The notes beneath the pieces are model-generated. The model did no database searches, was not told the origin of the DNA, and saw only the letters and a program-made list of their open reading frames with translations. Below are positions 1 to 7,114 of a stretch of 31,501 bases of DNA, one piece after another. This DNA is from Clostridiales bacterium (GTDB taxonomy: Bacteria; Bacillota; Clostridia; Oscillospirales; Acutalibacteraceae): the NCBI GenBank assembly GCA_019419895.1, contig JAHZIE010000001.1:1-31501 (forward strand). The letters run 5' to 3'. Each line of letters begins with the position of its first letter. Within the stretch, counting starts at the first letter, position 1. Made by a program: the position numbers and the translations under genes.

Positions 1-306
1 TGTCCGGAGCTGCCAAAGGGAGTGAGAGAGCAGCTGGATGTTGAAATTAAGTATGAGGGATATATCCGCAGACAGATGGCGCAGATTGAGGAAATGCGCC
101 GGCTGGAAAATAAGAAGCTGCCGGAGAATATAGATTACAGCCAGCTGACTGGTCTGAGACTGGAGGCCCAGGAAAAGCTGACGAAAATCAGGCCGCTGAA
201 CCTGGGTCAGGCATCCAGAATATCGGGTGTTTCCCCGGCGGATGTTTCTGTTTTGATCATCTGGCTCAGCCAGCATGGAAAGACAGGGGCGGGACGATTG
301 GAGTGA
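1..306 (+). CDS. mnmG: tRNA uridine-5-carboxymethylaminomethyl modification enzyme MnmG (GidA), C-terminal end
   Basis: The 3' end of a gene that starts before the window; the frame is open from base 1. About 100 residues are present and match the helical C-terminal domain of MnmG, with YEGYIRRQ, the LPENIDY stretch and the tail motif RPLNLGQASRISGVSPADV. In the family, MnmG with MnmE installs the carboxymethylaminomethyl group on wobble uridine 34 of certain tRNAs, and this C-terminal domain contacts MnmE and tRNA. The FAD-binding domain lies outside the window. The stop codon overlaps the GTG of rsmG by four bases, so the two are translationally coupled. The mnmG-rsmG-noc order supports the assignment. 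Confidence 0.95.
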   Translation, partial: CPELPKGVREQLDVEIKYEGYIRRQMAQIEEMRRLENKKLPENIDYSQLTGLRLEAQEKLTKIRPLNLGQASRISGVSPADVSVLIIWLSQHGKTGAGRLE

Positions 307-1025
307 ATGAATTGATGCGTGTGATGGATCCATTAAAGGAATTTGCCGGGCAGGAGGGAATTCTGCTTACAGACGGCCAATTGGATCAGTTTTCTTTGTA
401 TATGTCGCTGCTGCTTGAATGGAACCAAAAGATGAATCTGACGGCGATCACCCAGCCGGAACAGATCATTGTCCGCCATTTTCTCGACAGCCTCCTTTTG
501 TTCCGCTATTTTCCCCAAAAGGAAAACAGCAGTCTCATCGATATCGGAACAGGGGCGGGTTTTCCGGGGATTCCGCTGAAAATATGGCAGCCTTCTCTTT
601 CCCTGACACTGTTGGACAGCTTAAATAAGCGCCTTCTCTTTTTGCGGGAGGTCTGCGGAAAGCTGGGGGTTTCGGCAAATCTTGTCCATTCCAGGGCGGA
701 AGAAGGCGCTTTGAAAAAGGAGTTCAGGGAACGTTTTGATCTGGCGACAGCCAGGGCCGTGGCCTCGATGCCCTTGCTTTGTGAATACTGCCTGCCTTAT
801 GTAAGGGTGGGGGGAAAAATGATCCTCATGAAGGGGCCTGAGTGTGGGGAGGAAGTTTCTTCCGCGGCGGCGGCCCTGAAATTGCTTGGAGGAGAAATAG
901 AGGAAATCAGGGAATATCAGCTTCCGGATGGAAGCGGCAGAACCCTCATCGCGGTGCGGAAGGTGAGAAGGACGCCGGCCCAGTATCCAAGGCATGGCTC
1001 CAAAATTGCAAAATCCCCGCTGTAA
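303..1025 (+). CDS. rsmG: 16S rRNA (guanine527-N7)-methyltransferase RsmG (GidB)
   Basis: A 240-residue protein with the class I SAM-methyltransferase fold of RsmG, which methylates N7 of G527 in 16S rRNA. Visible motifs are LLLEWNQKMNLTAI near residues 37-49, RHFLDSL near 58-64, the SAM-binding loop DIGTGAGFPGIP at 80-91, and ARAVASMPLL near 150-159. Length is normal for the family. The GTG start overlaps the mnmG stop as GTGA. An in-frame ATG at 315 is an alternative and would fit the GGAG at 299-302 better, though with long spacing. After the gene the sequence turns AT-rich and carries the noc promoter. Confidence 0.95.
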   Translation: MNELMRVMDPLKEFAGQEGILLTDGQLDQFSLYMSLLLEWNQKMNLTAITQPEQIIVRHFLDSLLLFRYFPQKENSSLIDIGTGAGFPGIPLKIWQPSLSLTLLDSLNKRLLFLREVCGKLGVSANLVHSRAEEGALKKEFRERFDLATARAVASMPLLCEYCLPYVRVGGKMILMKGPECGEEVSSAAAALKLLGGEIEEIREYQLPDGSGRTLIAVRKVRRTPAQYPRHGSKIAKSPL

Positions 1026-1089
1026 CTCAAAGTTTTTACAATAATTTTTTTTGTAATATGAAAATATGACGAAATTCGCCCTTCTTCTT

Positions 1090-1098
1090 TGTTATACT
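1090..1098 (+). promoter_or_regulatory. Extended -10 promoter element for noc
   Basis: TGTTATACT has the TGnTATAAT form of an extended -10 box with one mismatch. It lies about 50 bases before the preferred noc start in an AT-rich spacer. No good -35 box is visible at the right distance, which is normal for extended -10 promoters. Confidence 0.5.
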
Positions 1099-1147
1099 AA
1101 AAGCAAATAAATTGACAAATATTGGTAATTGTAAAGGGGACGGGCTT

Positions 1148-1960
1148 ATGCTTTTTATGAATATGTCGGCTGCTAAGGTCATACAAATACCTGTGAGAAA
1201 AATTATAGCGAATCCAAATCAGCCCCGCGTCTTTTTTTCTGAATCAGAGCTTTCATCTTTAGCGAAAAGCATTCAGCAGAATGGAATTCTCCAGCCTTTA
1301 TCAGTGAGGAAATTGTCCTTTGACACTTATGAGCTGATTGCCGGGGAAAGGCGGCTGCGTGCGAGTATTTTGGCGGGATTGCAGACAGTTCCCTGCATTA
1401 TTGTTAACGCGGATGACAAACAGGCGGCGGTATTCTGTGTTTTGGAAAATCTCCAGCGGCAGGATTTGACTTTTTTTGAGGAAGCGCAGGGAATTGCTTC
1501 TTTGATTGATATTTATCATTTGACACAGCAGCAGGTTGCTGAAAAATTAGGAAAAAAGCAGTCCACCGTTGCCAATAAGCTCCGTTTGTTAAAGCTTTCG
1601 CAGGAAGAGAGAAAGCTGATTTGTGATCACCATCTTTCTGAACGTCACGCGAGGGCGTTGTTGGCTATAGAGAATGTGGGAGAGAGGAAAAGACTGCTCT
1701 ATGAGGTTATTGAAAAGGAGCTAAACGTCGCGCAGACAGAAAAATTAGTGGAAGGCAGGATGGAAGGCGTCCGTCCAAAGCGGCGCAAGCCCATTGTCGT
1801 TGTAAAGGATGTACGTTTATTTTTCAATACAGTTTCCCATGCGCTTCAAACCATGAGACAATCTGGAATTCAGGCGGAGGAGGAAAAGAGGGAAACAGAG
1901 GAATATATAGAATATGTGGTCCGGATTCCAAAGCCTTCTTCCCACAGGCGGACCGCGTAA
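1148..1960 (+). CDS. noc: Noc-type nucleoid occlusion protein (ParB paralogue)
   Basis: A 270-residue ParB/Noc-family protein. The ATG at 1148 follows AAAGGGGA at 1133-1140 with 7-base spacing and is preferred over an in-frame TTG at 1112. From this start, residues 66-72 are the CTP-binding GERRLRA motif, 100-107 ENLQRQDL, and about 125-150 the helix-turn-helix. At the positions that set DNA specificity in this family it carries Q138, K144 and K149, the Noc pattern; the ParB at 3738 has R, S and G there. Position fits too: B. subtilis noc directly follows rsmG. Noc family proteins bind their own palindromic site, spread by CTP clamping, associate with membrane and block division over the nucleoid. 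I see no clear amphipathic N-terminal membrane helix here, so membrane binding is unproven. Confidence 0.85.
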   Translation: MLFMNMSAAKVIQIPVRKIIANPNQPRVFFSESELSSLAKSIQQNGILQPLSVRKLSFDTYELIAGERRLRASILAGLQTVPCIIVNADDKQAAVFCVLENLQRQDLTFFEEAQGIASLIDIYHLTQQQVAEKLGKKQSTVANKLRLLKLSQEERKLICDHHLSERHARALLAIENVGERKRLLYEVIEKELNVAQTEKLVEGRMEGVRPKRRKPIVVVKDVRLFFNTVSHALQTMRQSGIQAEEEKRETEEYIEYVVRIPKPSSHRRTA

Positions 1961-2027
1961 CGTAGGGTATCCCCCTTTTTAAGTCATTAGCATTGTCTAA
2001 GCTTTTTATTTTTGGGTTAAATTTTCT

Positions 2028-2059
2028 AAAGGATGTTTCACGTGAAATATCCTTTTTTT
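2028..2059 (+). terminator. Rho-independent terminator of noc built on parS1
   Basis: Left arm 2028-2040 and right arm 2043-2055 pair fully, with one G-U pair, around a central CG. In RNA this gives a 12-bp stem with an ACGU loop, followed by a run of seven T (2053-2059). It lies about 70 bases after the noc stop. The stem contains the whole parS1 sequence. Confidence 0.75.
2034..2049. promoter_or_regulatory. parS centromere site 1 (15/16 match)
   Basis: TGTTTCACGTGAAATA matches the bacterial parS consensus TGTTTCACGTGAAACA at 15 of 16 bases. ParB loads on such sites and spreads as a CTP clamp. Its place between noc and parA, beside parB, fits an origin-proximal centromere. Confidence 0.92.
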
Positions 2060-2859
2060 ATTTATGTTTTGGCAAGCCAAGATCCATGGTAGAACCGAGG
2101 CAGATAAAAAGGACTTGGAAAATCAATAAGGACGGGCCTAAAAGTTGGAATAAGTTTTGAGGGGAAAATCAGACTAATTTACCAGTGTAACGCCAACGAC
2201 GTGGAAGGATATTTTTGGTACCCTTCCAAGTGGACGGCAAGGAAAGAAGGCTCTGGGGTTTTGTCATACCATACCTTTACCAGTAACATTATTTTTGCCT
2301 TAATAGGAAGAAGTATAAATAATTAGTAATATTTAAAAAAGCTTTTTATGCGCAAAAGTATAATAGAAGTCGCTTAAGGAACAAATTATTTGCTATTTTT
2401 CTTTTTCTTTATTTGCCGCATTACTTATTGAAGTGTTAATTAATAACTAAGCTGGGGTATAACCCGCGTTTAAAACAGCATTGATTGCTCTTGGATATTT
2501 TTTAATTTTTGATGGTAATTACTTTTACACTATTTTTTTGTTTAAAAAATACAAAATAATTCTGGATAAAATGATCTGAAAAAATATTTAAAGCGATACC
2601 ATTTTCATATGGAAATTTGTTTCATTACGGAAAGAGATGACAGATTTTTTATTTCTAAATAAGTGTATGATCAGATAAAAATATAATTTTGAAAGCAAAG
2701 GCTAAAAAAATGGTGTTAAAGATAGTCAATTATCTGGCTGCGTCTGGTAGGTCCACAATGGATATGCCGGAAAAACCGTTCAATAATCTAAATAAATACG
2801 GTTTTCCTGTTATTCCAAAATAAATGGCTGATAACAGTTTATGGAAGGCGGAATTGTCG

Positions 2860-2875
2860 TGTTTCACGTGAAACA
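2860..2875. promoter_or_regulatory. parS centromere site 2 (perfect match)
   Basis: TGTTTCACGTGAAACA is an exact parS consensus. It lies 826 bases after parS1 and about 35 bases upstream of the parA -10 box, so ParB loaded here could also affect the parAB promoter. Confidence 0.97.
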
Positions 2876-2888
2876 TTGCAGAAAATCC

Positions 2889-2917
2889 TTTTTCTTTTCC
2901 GTATTCTGTGATATAAT
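2889..2917 (+). promoter_or_regulatory. parA promoter
   Basis: TATAAT at 2912-2917 is a perfect -10 box. The -35 position (2889-2894) is T-rich but poor. The start point would be near 2924, leaving a leader of only about 20 bases with AGGAGG at 2930-2935. Confidence 0.55.
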
Positions 2918-2931
2918 CAATAATATCACAG
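2906..2931. promoter_or_regulatory. 26-bp palindrome over the parA -10 box (candidate operator)
   Basis: CTGTGATAT (2906-2914) and ATATCACAG (2923-2931) are perfect inverted repeats eight bases apart. They overlap the -10 box and the expected start point and touch the ribosome binding site. A repressor dimer bound here would block parAB transcription. ParA autorepression is known for some partition systems, but the binder is not identified. Confidence 0.5.
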
Positions 2932-2943
2932 GAGGAAGAAAAT

Positions 2944-3711
2944 ATGGGGAAAATTATTGCGATTACAAATCAGAAGGGCGGCGTGGGAAAGACGACCACC
3001 GCGGTTAATTTATCCGCCGCCATCGGATCAAAAAATAAAAAAGTGCTGCTCATCGATATGGATCCCCAGGGAAATTCCACGCAGGGAATGGGAGTTCATA
3101 AACAGTCGGTTAAAAAAGCGGTTTATCATGTCTTGATCGGCTCCTGTCCAATGAAAGACGCGGTTATTCATACGAATTTTCAAAACGTGGACCTTCTTCC
3201 GACCAACCAGGAGCTGATTGGCGCGGAGATTGAGCTGGTTGATATGGAAGAGAGAGAAGCTCGTCTCAAAAAAGCAATGGGGGCGTTGAGAAGCGAGTAT
3301 GACTTTATTTTTATTGATTGCCCTCCCTCTCTGGGACTGCTTACCTTAAACGCTCTTTGCATGACGGATACCTTTCTTCTTCCCATTCAATGTGAGTTTT
3401 ACGCTTTGGAAGGATTGTCTCAATTAATGAACCATATCCGGATCATAAAGAGAAAATACAATCCACAAATAGATGTGGAAGGCGTATTGCTCACCATGTA
3501 TGACGGAAGGCTTAACCTGACACAGCAGGTTGTAGAAGAGGTAAAAAAGTATTTTCCCAGAAAAGTGTATAAATCGGTGATACCAAGAACAGTCCGCCTA
3601 TCAGAAGCCCCCAGTTTTGGGCTGCCGATTATGTATTTTGACAAAAATTCTAAGGGCGCGGAAGCCTATGAAAGATTAGCGGACGAATTTTTAGAAAATA
3701 ACTGCATTTAA
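2944..3711 (+). CDS. parA: Chromosome partitioning ATPase ParA (Soj)
   Basis: A 255-residue Walker-type partition ATPase. Residues 11-18 form the deviant Walker A motif KGGVGKTT with signature lysine K11 and K16. IDMDPQGN near 37-44 is Walker A' with D40, and FIDCPPS near 123-129 is Walker B. Length is typical for chromosomal Soj, which lacks the N-terminal DNA-binding extension of plasmid P1-type ParA. ATP-bound dimers bind the nucleoid nonspecifically and ParB stimulates hydrolysis, moving origins apart; Soj also modulates DnaA in B. subtilis. AGGAGG eight bases before the ATG decides the start. The parB gene follows after 26 bases on the same transcript. Confidence 0.96.
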   Translation: MGKIIAITNQKGGVGKTTTAVNLSAAIGSKNKKVLLIDMDPQGNSTQGMGVHKQSVKKAVYHVLIGSCPMKDAVIHTNFQNVDLLPTNQELIGAEIELVDMEEREARLKKAMGALRSEYDFIFIDCPPSLGLLTLNALCMTDTFLLPIQCEFYALEGLSQLMNHIRIIKRKYNPQIDVEGVLLTMYDGRLNLTQQVVEEVKKYFPRKVYKSVIPRTVRLSEAPSFGLPIMYFDKNSKGAEAYERLADEFLENNCI

Positions 3712-3737
3712 TTTGCGGAGAGAAAGGTTGATCTAAG

Positions 3738-4601
3738 ATGGCAGCGAAAAAAGGTGGATTGGGAAAGGGATTGGAGGCCCTTTTTGCGGAAAACGCGGTA
3801 GATGAAAATGAGAGCGCCATCCAATTAAAAATAAATGAAATTGAACCAAACCGTCAGCAGCCACGAAAGGAATTCGACGAATCCGCCTTAATGGAACTCG
3901 CGGATTCCATCGCGCAGCATGGGATTTTACAGCCTCTCCTGGTACGTCCGGTAATCGGAAACGGATATCAGCTTGTAGCGGGGGAAAGAAGATGGCGGGC
4001 GGCCAGAATGGCTGGACTGACTGAGGTTCCGGTTATCATCCGTCAGATGTCCGATCAGGAGATGATGGAGCTTGCGCTGATTGAAAATTTGCAGCGGGAG
4101 GACTTGAACGCCTGGGAAGAGGCGGAGGGATTCCGGCAGCTGATGGACAGTTATCAGATGACGCAGGAGGAGGTGGCAAAGGTTGTAGGGAAATCCCGTC
4201 CAGCAATTGCCAATTCTTTGAGAATCCTGGGGGTACCGGCTTCTGTGGCTGAAATGATAAAGGATGGAATATTGACGGCGGGACACGCGAGAGCTTTGCT
4301 GGCTTTTCCGGAAAACGAAATCGAGGCCGCGGCGAAAGAAGCGGCTGAAAAGGGGCTTTCAGTGCGAGAGTTGGAAAAACTCAGCAAAAACAGGGCCCAA
4401 CTGTCTGAAAAGGGGGAGCAGCAGTCTTCCCCAAAAAGACGAAATGTCTTTTTTGATGAGGTGGAAATAGCCTTGACGGAACATATGGGCAGAAAGGTAA
4501 AAGTAACAGGTTCAAAGAATAAGGGGAAAATTGAAATTTCTTTTTATAATCAGGAGGAATTAAAAGAGATTGCGAAAAAGCTGGCCGGAGATATGGAATA
4601 A
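3738..4601 (+). CDS. parB: Chromosome partitioning protein ParB (Spo0J)
   Basis: A 287-residue CTP-dependent DNA clamp. The N-terminus carries the ParA-stimulating LGKGLEALF motif at residues 8-16. NRQQPRKEF (38-46), GERRWRA (82-88, CTP binding) and ENLQRED (116-122) follow, then a helix-turn-helix near 142-166 with GKSRPAIANS. The specificity positions are R154, S160, G165 and G182, close to the parS-binding ParB pattern (R/T/A/G) and unlike the Noc pattern of the gene at 1148. A basic linker precedes the C-terminal dimer domain. It forms an operon with parA and loads on the two parS sites upstream. Confidence 0.96.
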   Translation: MAAKKGGLGKGLEALFAENAVDENESAIQLKINEIEPNRQQPRKEFDESALMELADSIAQHGILQPLLVRPVIGNGYQLVAGERRWRAARMAGLTEVPVIIRQMSDQEMMELALIENLQREDLNAWEEAEGFRQLMDSYQMTQEEVAKVVGKSRPAIANSLRILGVPASVAEMIKDGILTAGHARALLAFPENEIEAAAKEAAEKGLSVRELEKLSKNRAQLSEKGEQQSSPKRRNVFFDEVEIALTEHMGRKVKVTGSKNKGKIEISFYNQEELKEIAKKLAGDME

Positions 4602-4871
4602 TTTAAAGATTTTTTCATATGGATAGGCGCGTCCATCAATGATGCCTGTATATTTTTTTGATTTAGTTACGGGAGGAAGTCATACGCCGTGGAAGATTTA
4701 TTGCAGTATCAAGAATTAAAACCTTAACACTTATAATGAGGCCGCGGTTGGAGCCCATTATTTTGCTGGAATAGGTTCTATTGGAAATATAAAAAAAAAG
4801 AGATGTATGGGATTGGTGAATTTTTAGATAGAGTTATGTGAAAGAAATATTTAAAAAAGAAAATCACGGCA

Positions 4872-4937
4872 TTAACCACATCTAAACTTCTGGATTTACG
4901 CGGCTTTCATAGTAATTAAGTGAATAGATGTAGTTAA
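4872..4937. repeat. Inverted repeat of unknown role
   Basis: TTAACCACATCTA (4872-4884) and TAGATGTAGTTAA (4925-4937) pair over 12 of 13 bases, 40 bases apart. No T-run follows, so it is not an obvious terminator. It could be a regulator site or an element remnant. Confidence 0.5.
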
Positions 4938-5017
4938 CTTGTATATTATTCCAATATTACTCATACATTTACATTATTAGACAAAGACGCATCTTCGTTG
5001 TGACAGTGCTTTAATCG

Positions 5018-5047
5018 GCGCTCCCACTTCGGGAGGCTTTTTTGTTT
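5018..5047 (+). terminator. Rho-independent terminator
   Basis: CTCCC (5021-5025) and GGGAG (5031-5035) flank loop ACTTC, the stem can extend by GC pairs, and CTTTTTTG follows. It is likely the parAB terminator, although more than 400 bases downstream of parB. Confidence 0.65.
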
Positions 5048-5115
5048 TTACAAGCTATTTTATTTTTCTATCCCGTCTTTTAGCCATTTCAATTCTCGTT
5101 TGCGTAATATAGAAA

Positions 5116-5155
5116 AAATACAGCCCTTGCCTACCAGCAAGGGCTGTATTTTTGA
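5116..5155. terminator. Bidirectional terminator
   Basis: A perfect 15-bp stem: arms 5116-5130 (ending CAGCCCTTGC) and 5137-5151, loop CTACCA, with an A-run on the left and T-run on the right. It suits the converging parB and maf transcripts. Confidence 0.85.
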
Positions 5156-5710
5156 AAAAAAGCTGATATCCGGAGCATACAACGGATTTTGCAAAGTATA
5201 ATATTTCTTTGGATTATAGAAATCACCCTCTGCCGCAGAGGGCCCCTGTATTTAAGTACCGGGCCAAGGCGAACGTAACAGCAGTTTTCTAATAGAGACA
5301 CATGGCTGTTGGAATGGCAATTCGCATGTTTGTGGCAATGACAAACAGCAAGGGAAAAATAAATTAAGCGCGGACTTGGGATGGTTGTCGGCAACAGATT
5401 TTACAGCGGTTTATGAGTGGTCAGTAATCGGGCCTAGAGTGTTTTGTAAAAAAATAAAAGAATAATAACGATGATTCCGGCTCGGATGTTCCTATTGGTA
5501 AACAAGGGGTAAATAAGAAGAAAGCCAAAATAATGAGAGAGATTTCTAATCTGTTTTCAATTCCGCGTTAAGTCTGTTTCAATTTTCATATGTTTTACAG
5601 AATTTAAAAGCGCCGAAGGATTGAAGGCGGTTTGAAAAATTTCCCAGGGCTTTGAGGTGTCTAAAAATATATTGAAAGCTCTCAGAGATTTCTCAAGGCT
5701 TTGTAATTTT

Positions 5711-6277
5711 TTAAAGCGCAAGAAAGGGAGCTAGCTGTCTGGAAAGAAGGGCAATGGGAAGTCCAACCACATTATAATAATCCCCGGTGATTTCTTTTAC
5801 CAATAAAGCGCCTTTGCCCTGAATGCCATACCCGCCGGCTTTGTCCATCGGTTCGCCGGTAGAGACATAAGCGTCAATTTCTTCTGAAGATAATTTAAAA
5901 AAAGTGACATCTGTCCGGACAGAAAACTGAACGGGAGGATGGTCAGGAGGAAGGATACAGACTCCGGTATAAACCTGGTGGGTCCTGCCGGAAAGGAGAT
6001 GAAGAAAATCTTTTGCTTCCTCCATGGTACAGGGCTTGCCGAATATCTGGTTGTCAAGAATTACTGAGGTGTCGGCGGAAACAATCAGATTTTTATCAAA
6101 GAAAGGCCGCAGGGCCTCTGCTTTTTGCAGGGCAAGCTCTTCAGAGATCTTATGCGGCGGCCAATCTGGGGAGATAGTTTCTTCTATCCTTGGAGGATAA
6201 ACAATAAAAGGATATCCCAGAAGGGAAAAAAGTTCTTTGCGTCTGGGAGAAGCGGAAGCTAAAACAATTTGAAGCAT
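5711..6277 (-). CDS. maf: Maf family nucleotide pyrophosphatase
   Basis: A 188-residue Maf/YhdE-family protein. The family hydrolyses non-canonical or pyrimidine nucleoside triphosphates to monophosphates as house-cleaning enzymes; B. subtilis Maf is linked to septum inhibition. Visible motifs are LASASPRRKEL (6-16), SADTSVIL (67-74) with catalytic D69, GKP (80-82), GRTHQVYTGV (97-106), GEPMDKAGGYGIQG (141-154) and GDYYNVVGLP (165-174). CCTCCT at 6285-6290, seven bases before the ATG, decides the start. It stands alone; the upstream region has a strong inverted repeat. Confidence 0.94.
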   Translation of the reverse strand: MLQIVLASASPRRKELFSLLGYPFIVYPPRIEETISPDWPPHKISEELALQKAEALRPFFDKNLIVSADTSVILDNQIFGKPCTMEEAKDFLHLLSGRTHQVYTGVCILPPDHPPVQFSVRTDVTFFKLSSEEIDAYVSTGEPMDKAGGYGIQGKGALLVKEITGDYYNVVGLPIALLSRQLAPFLAL

Positions 6278-6341
6278 TTAACAACCTCCTGAATTTTTAA
6301 CAGCGAGTAAAAATAGTGTGGAAAACTTTAGCACAAAAGCG

Positions 6342-6382
6342 AAACGATTAGATAAAGAGAAACACACAATCTCTAATCGTTT
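6342..6382. repeat. 11-bp perfect inverted repeat upstream of maf
   Basis: AAACGATTAGA (6342-6352) and TCTAATCGTTT (6372-6382) are exact inverted copies 19 bases apart. They lie about 65-105 bases before the maf start, so they could be an operator or a hairpin in its leader. The repeat sits at the edge of the AT-rich island. Confidence 0.6.
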
Positions 6383-6505
6383 AAAATATAAATTTATGTC
6401 GTAATTACATTGATAGGACTTGTTTCCAGCGTATATCTACACAGATGGGAAAAGGACGAATCACCAATATGGACAGTTACGGAGCCGTAAGCCTTTTTTC
6501 ATCGT

Positions 6506-6670
6506 TTAACCAAACTTGTCCGTAAAACGCTCTCGTATGGCTTTCCATCCATCATCAGGGACAGTCATCTCCCTATCCGTATCACAAATACGTATAAAGT
6601 CTTTGATGACAGGAAAATTCTTAACAGGGAGATATTCGATTCCCATTTTGTAAATCGTAAGGTCATCCAT
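6506..6670 (-). CDS. Small hypothetical protein (54 residues) or gene remnant
   Basis: An open frame from ATG at 6670 to TAA at 6506 with protein-like composition: MDDLTIYKMGIEYLPVKNFP at the start and PDDGWKAIRERF near the end. No family is recognised. There is no ribosome binding site before the ATG, and an in-frame TAA lies two codons upstream. This may be the surviving part of a decayed gene in the AT-rich island rather than a live gene. Confidence 0.3.
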   Translation of the reverse strand: MDDLTIYKMGIEYLPVKNFPVIKDFIRICDTDREMTVPDDGWKAIRERFTDKFG

Positions 6671-7114
6671 TCTATATTAAAAGGTTATCATTTAGAAAAG
6701 CCACCGCTTTTTTTTCTTCCGGCTCTCCCCGCCGTCCCCATTAAATTATCGCGGCAGAATTAAAAAGAATTAAAATTCGAGAGGAGAGGGAATATAAAAA
6801 TTTTTGCGGCTGGCGCTAAAGCGGTTATGTGTTTTTACACGGGGATAAATTATAATTTTATATGAAAAAGTACTTGATAAAAAATCAGATGTTTTTTGGA
6901 AGGAGTGGAACTTTAGATGCCGCTTTCATTATCGTACCCCTTCCATCCTAAAAGGTCTGAAAGAAATATATACTTACCGCTACTACAGGCATTTAGAGAT
7001 TAAGCATACCCAAAAGAGTTTCCCATTTTCTTAAGTGTTATCTGAAATAATATTTAATTTCGGCTTTTAAAGCTATTGCTTAACTCCTATTGCTATATTC
7101 ACCTGCCACCTAAC

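Larger units (their letters stand above)
1961..2943 (+). other. AT-rich gap between noc and parA bracketed by two parS sites
   Basis: Nearly 1 kb without a convincing gene. It holds parS1 with the noc terminator (2028-2059), parS2 (2860-2875) and the parA promoter with its palindrome. A weak hairpin GGAAAAACCGT / ACGGTTTTCC lies at about 2769-2806. A 37-codon frame at 2710-2823 (starts MVLKIVNYLA) has only an AAAGG upstream and is not called. I found no DnaA-box consensus. The sequence is far more AT-rich than the flanking genes. Confidence 0.8.
4602..5710. other. Gene-free AT-rich gap between parB and maf
   Basis: No convincing gene. The stretch 4640-4860 has short protein-like pieces broken by stops (for example a frame reading NEAAVGAHYFAGIGSIG near 4740-4790), which could be a gene fossil. 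It also holds the 4872-4937 inverted repeat and two terminators at about 5018-5044 and 5116-5155. Nothing recognisable is seen from 5160 to 5710. Confidence 0.7.
6278..7114. other. AT-rich gap upstream of maf
   Basis: Contains an 11-bp inverted repeat (6342-6382), a short hairpin TTACGGAGCCGTAA followed by a T-run near 6472-6500, a 54-residue (-) frame at 6506-6670, and a 28-residue (+) frame at about 6918-7004 with AAGGAG too far upstream to trust. No recognised gene. Confidence 0.65.

Noticed and set aside
621..995. Antisense frame of 124 codons inside rsmG
   Set aside because: It lies wholly within a confident gene on the other strand and has no family signature.
2710..2823. 37-residue frame in the noc-parA gap
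   Set aside because: Only a weak AAAGG upstream, and no similarity that I recognise.
1961..2943. Replication origin with DnaA boxes
   Set aside because: The stretch is AT-rich and near parS, but I found no good match to TTATCCACA, and dnaA is not in the window.
5131..5394. Frame of 87 codons in the gap after parB
   Set aside because: It runs into the bidirectional terminator hairpin and has no recognisable domain.
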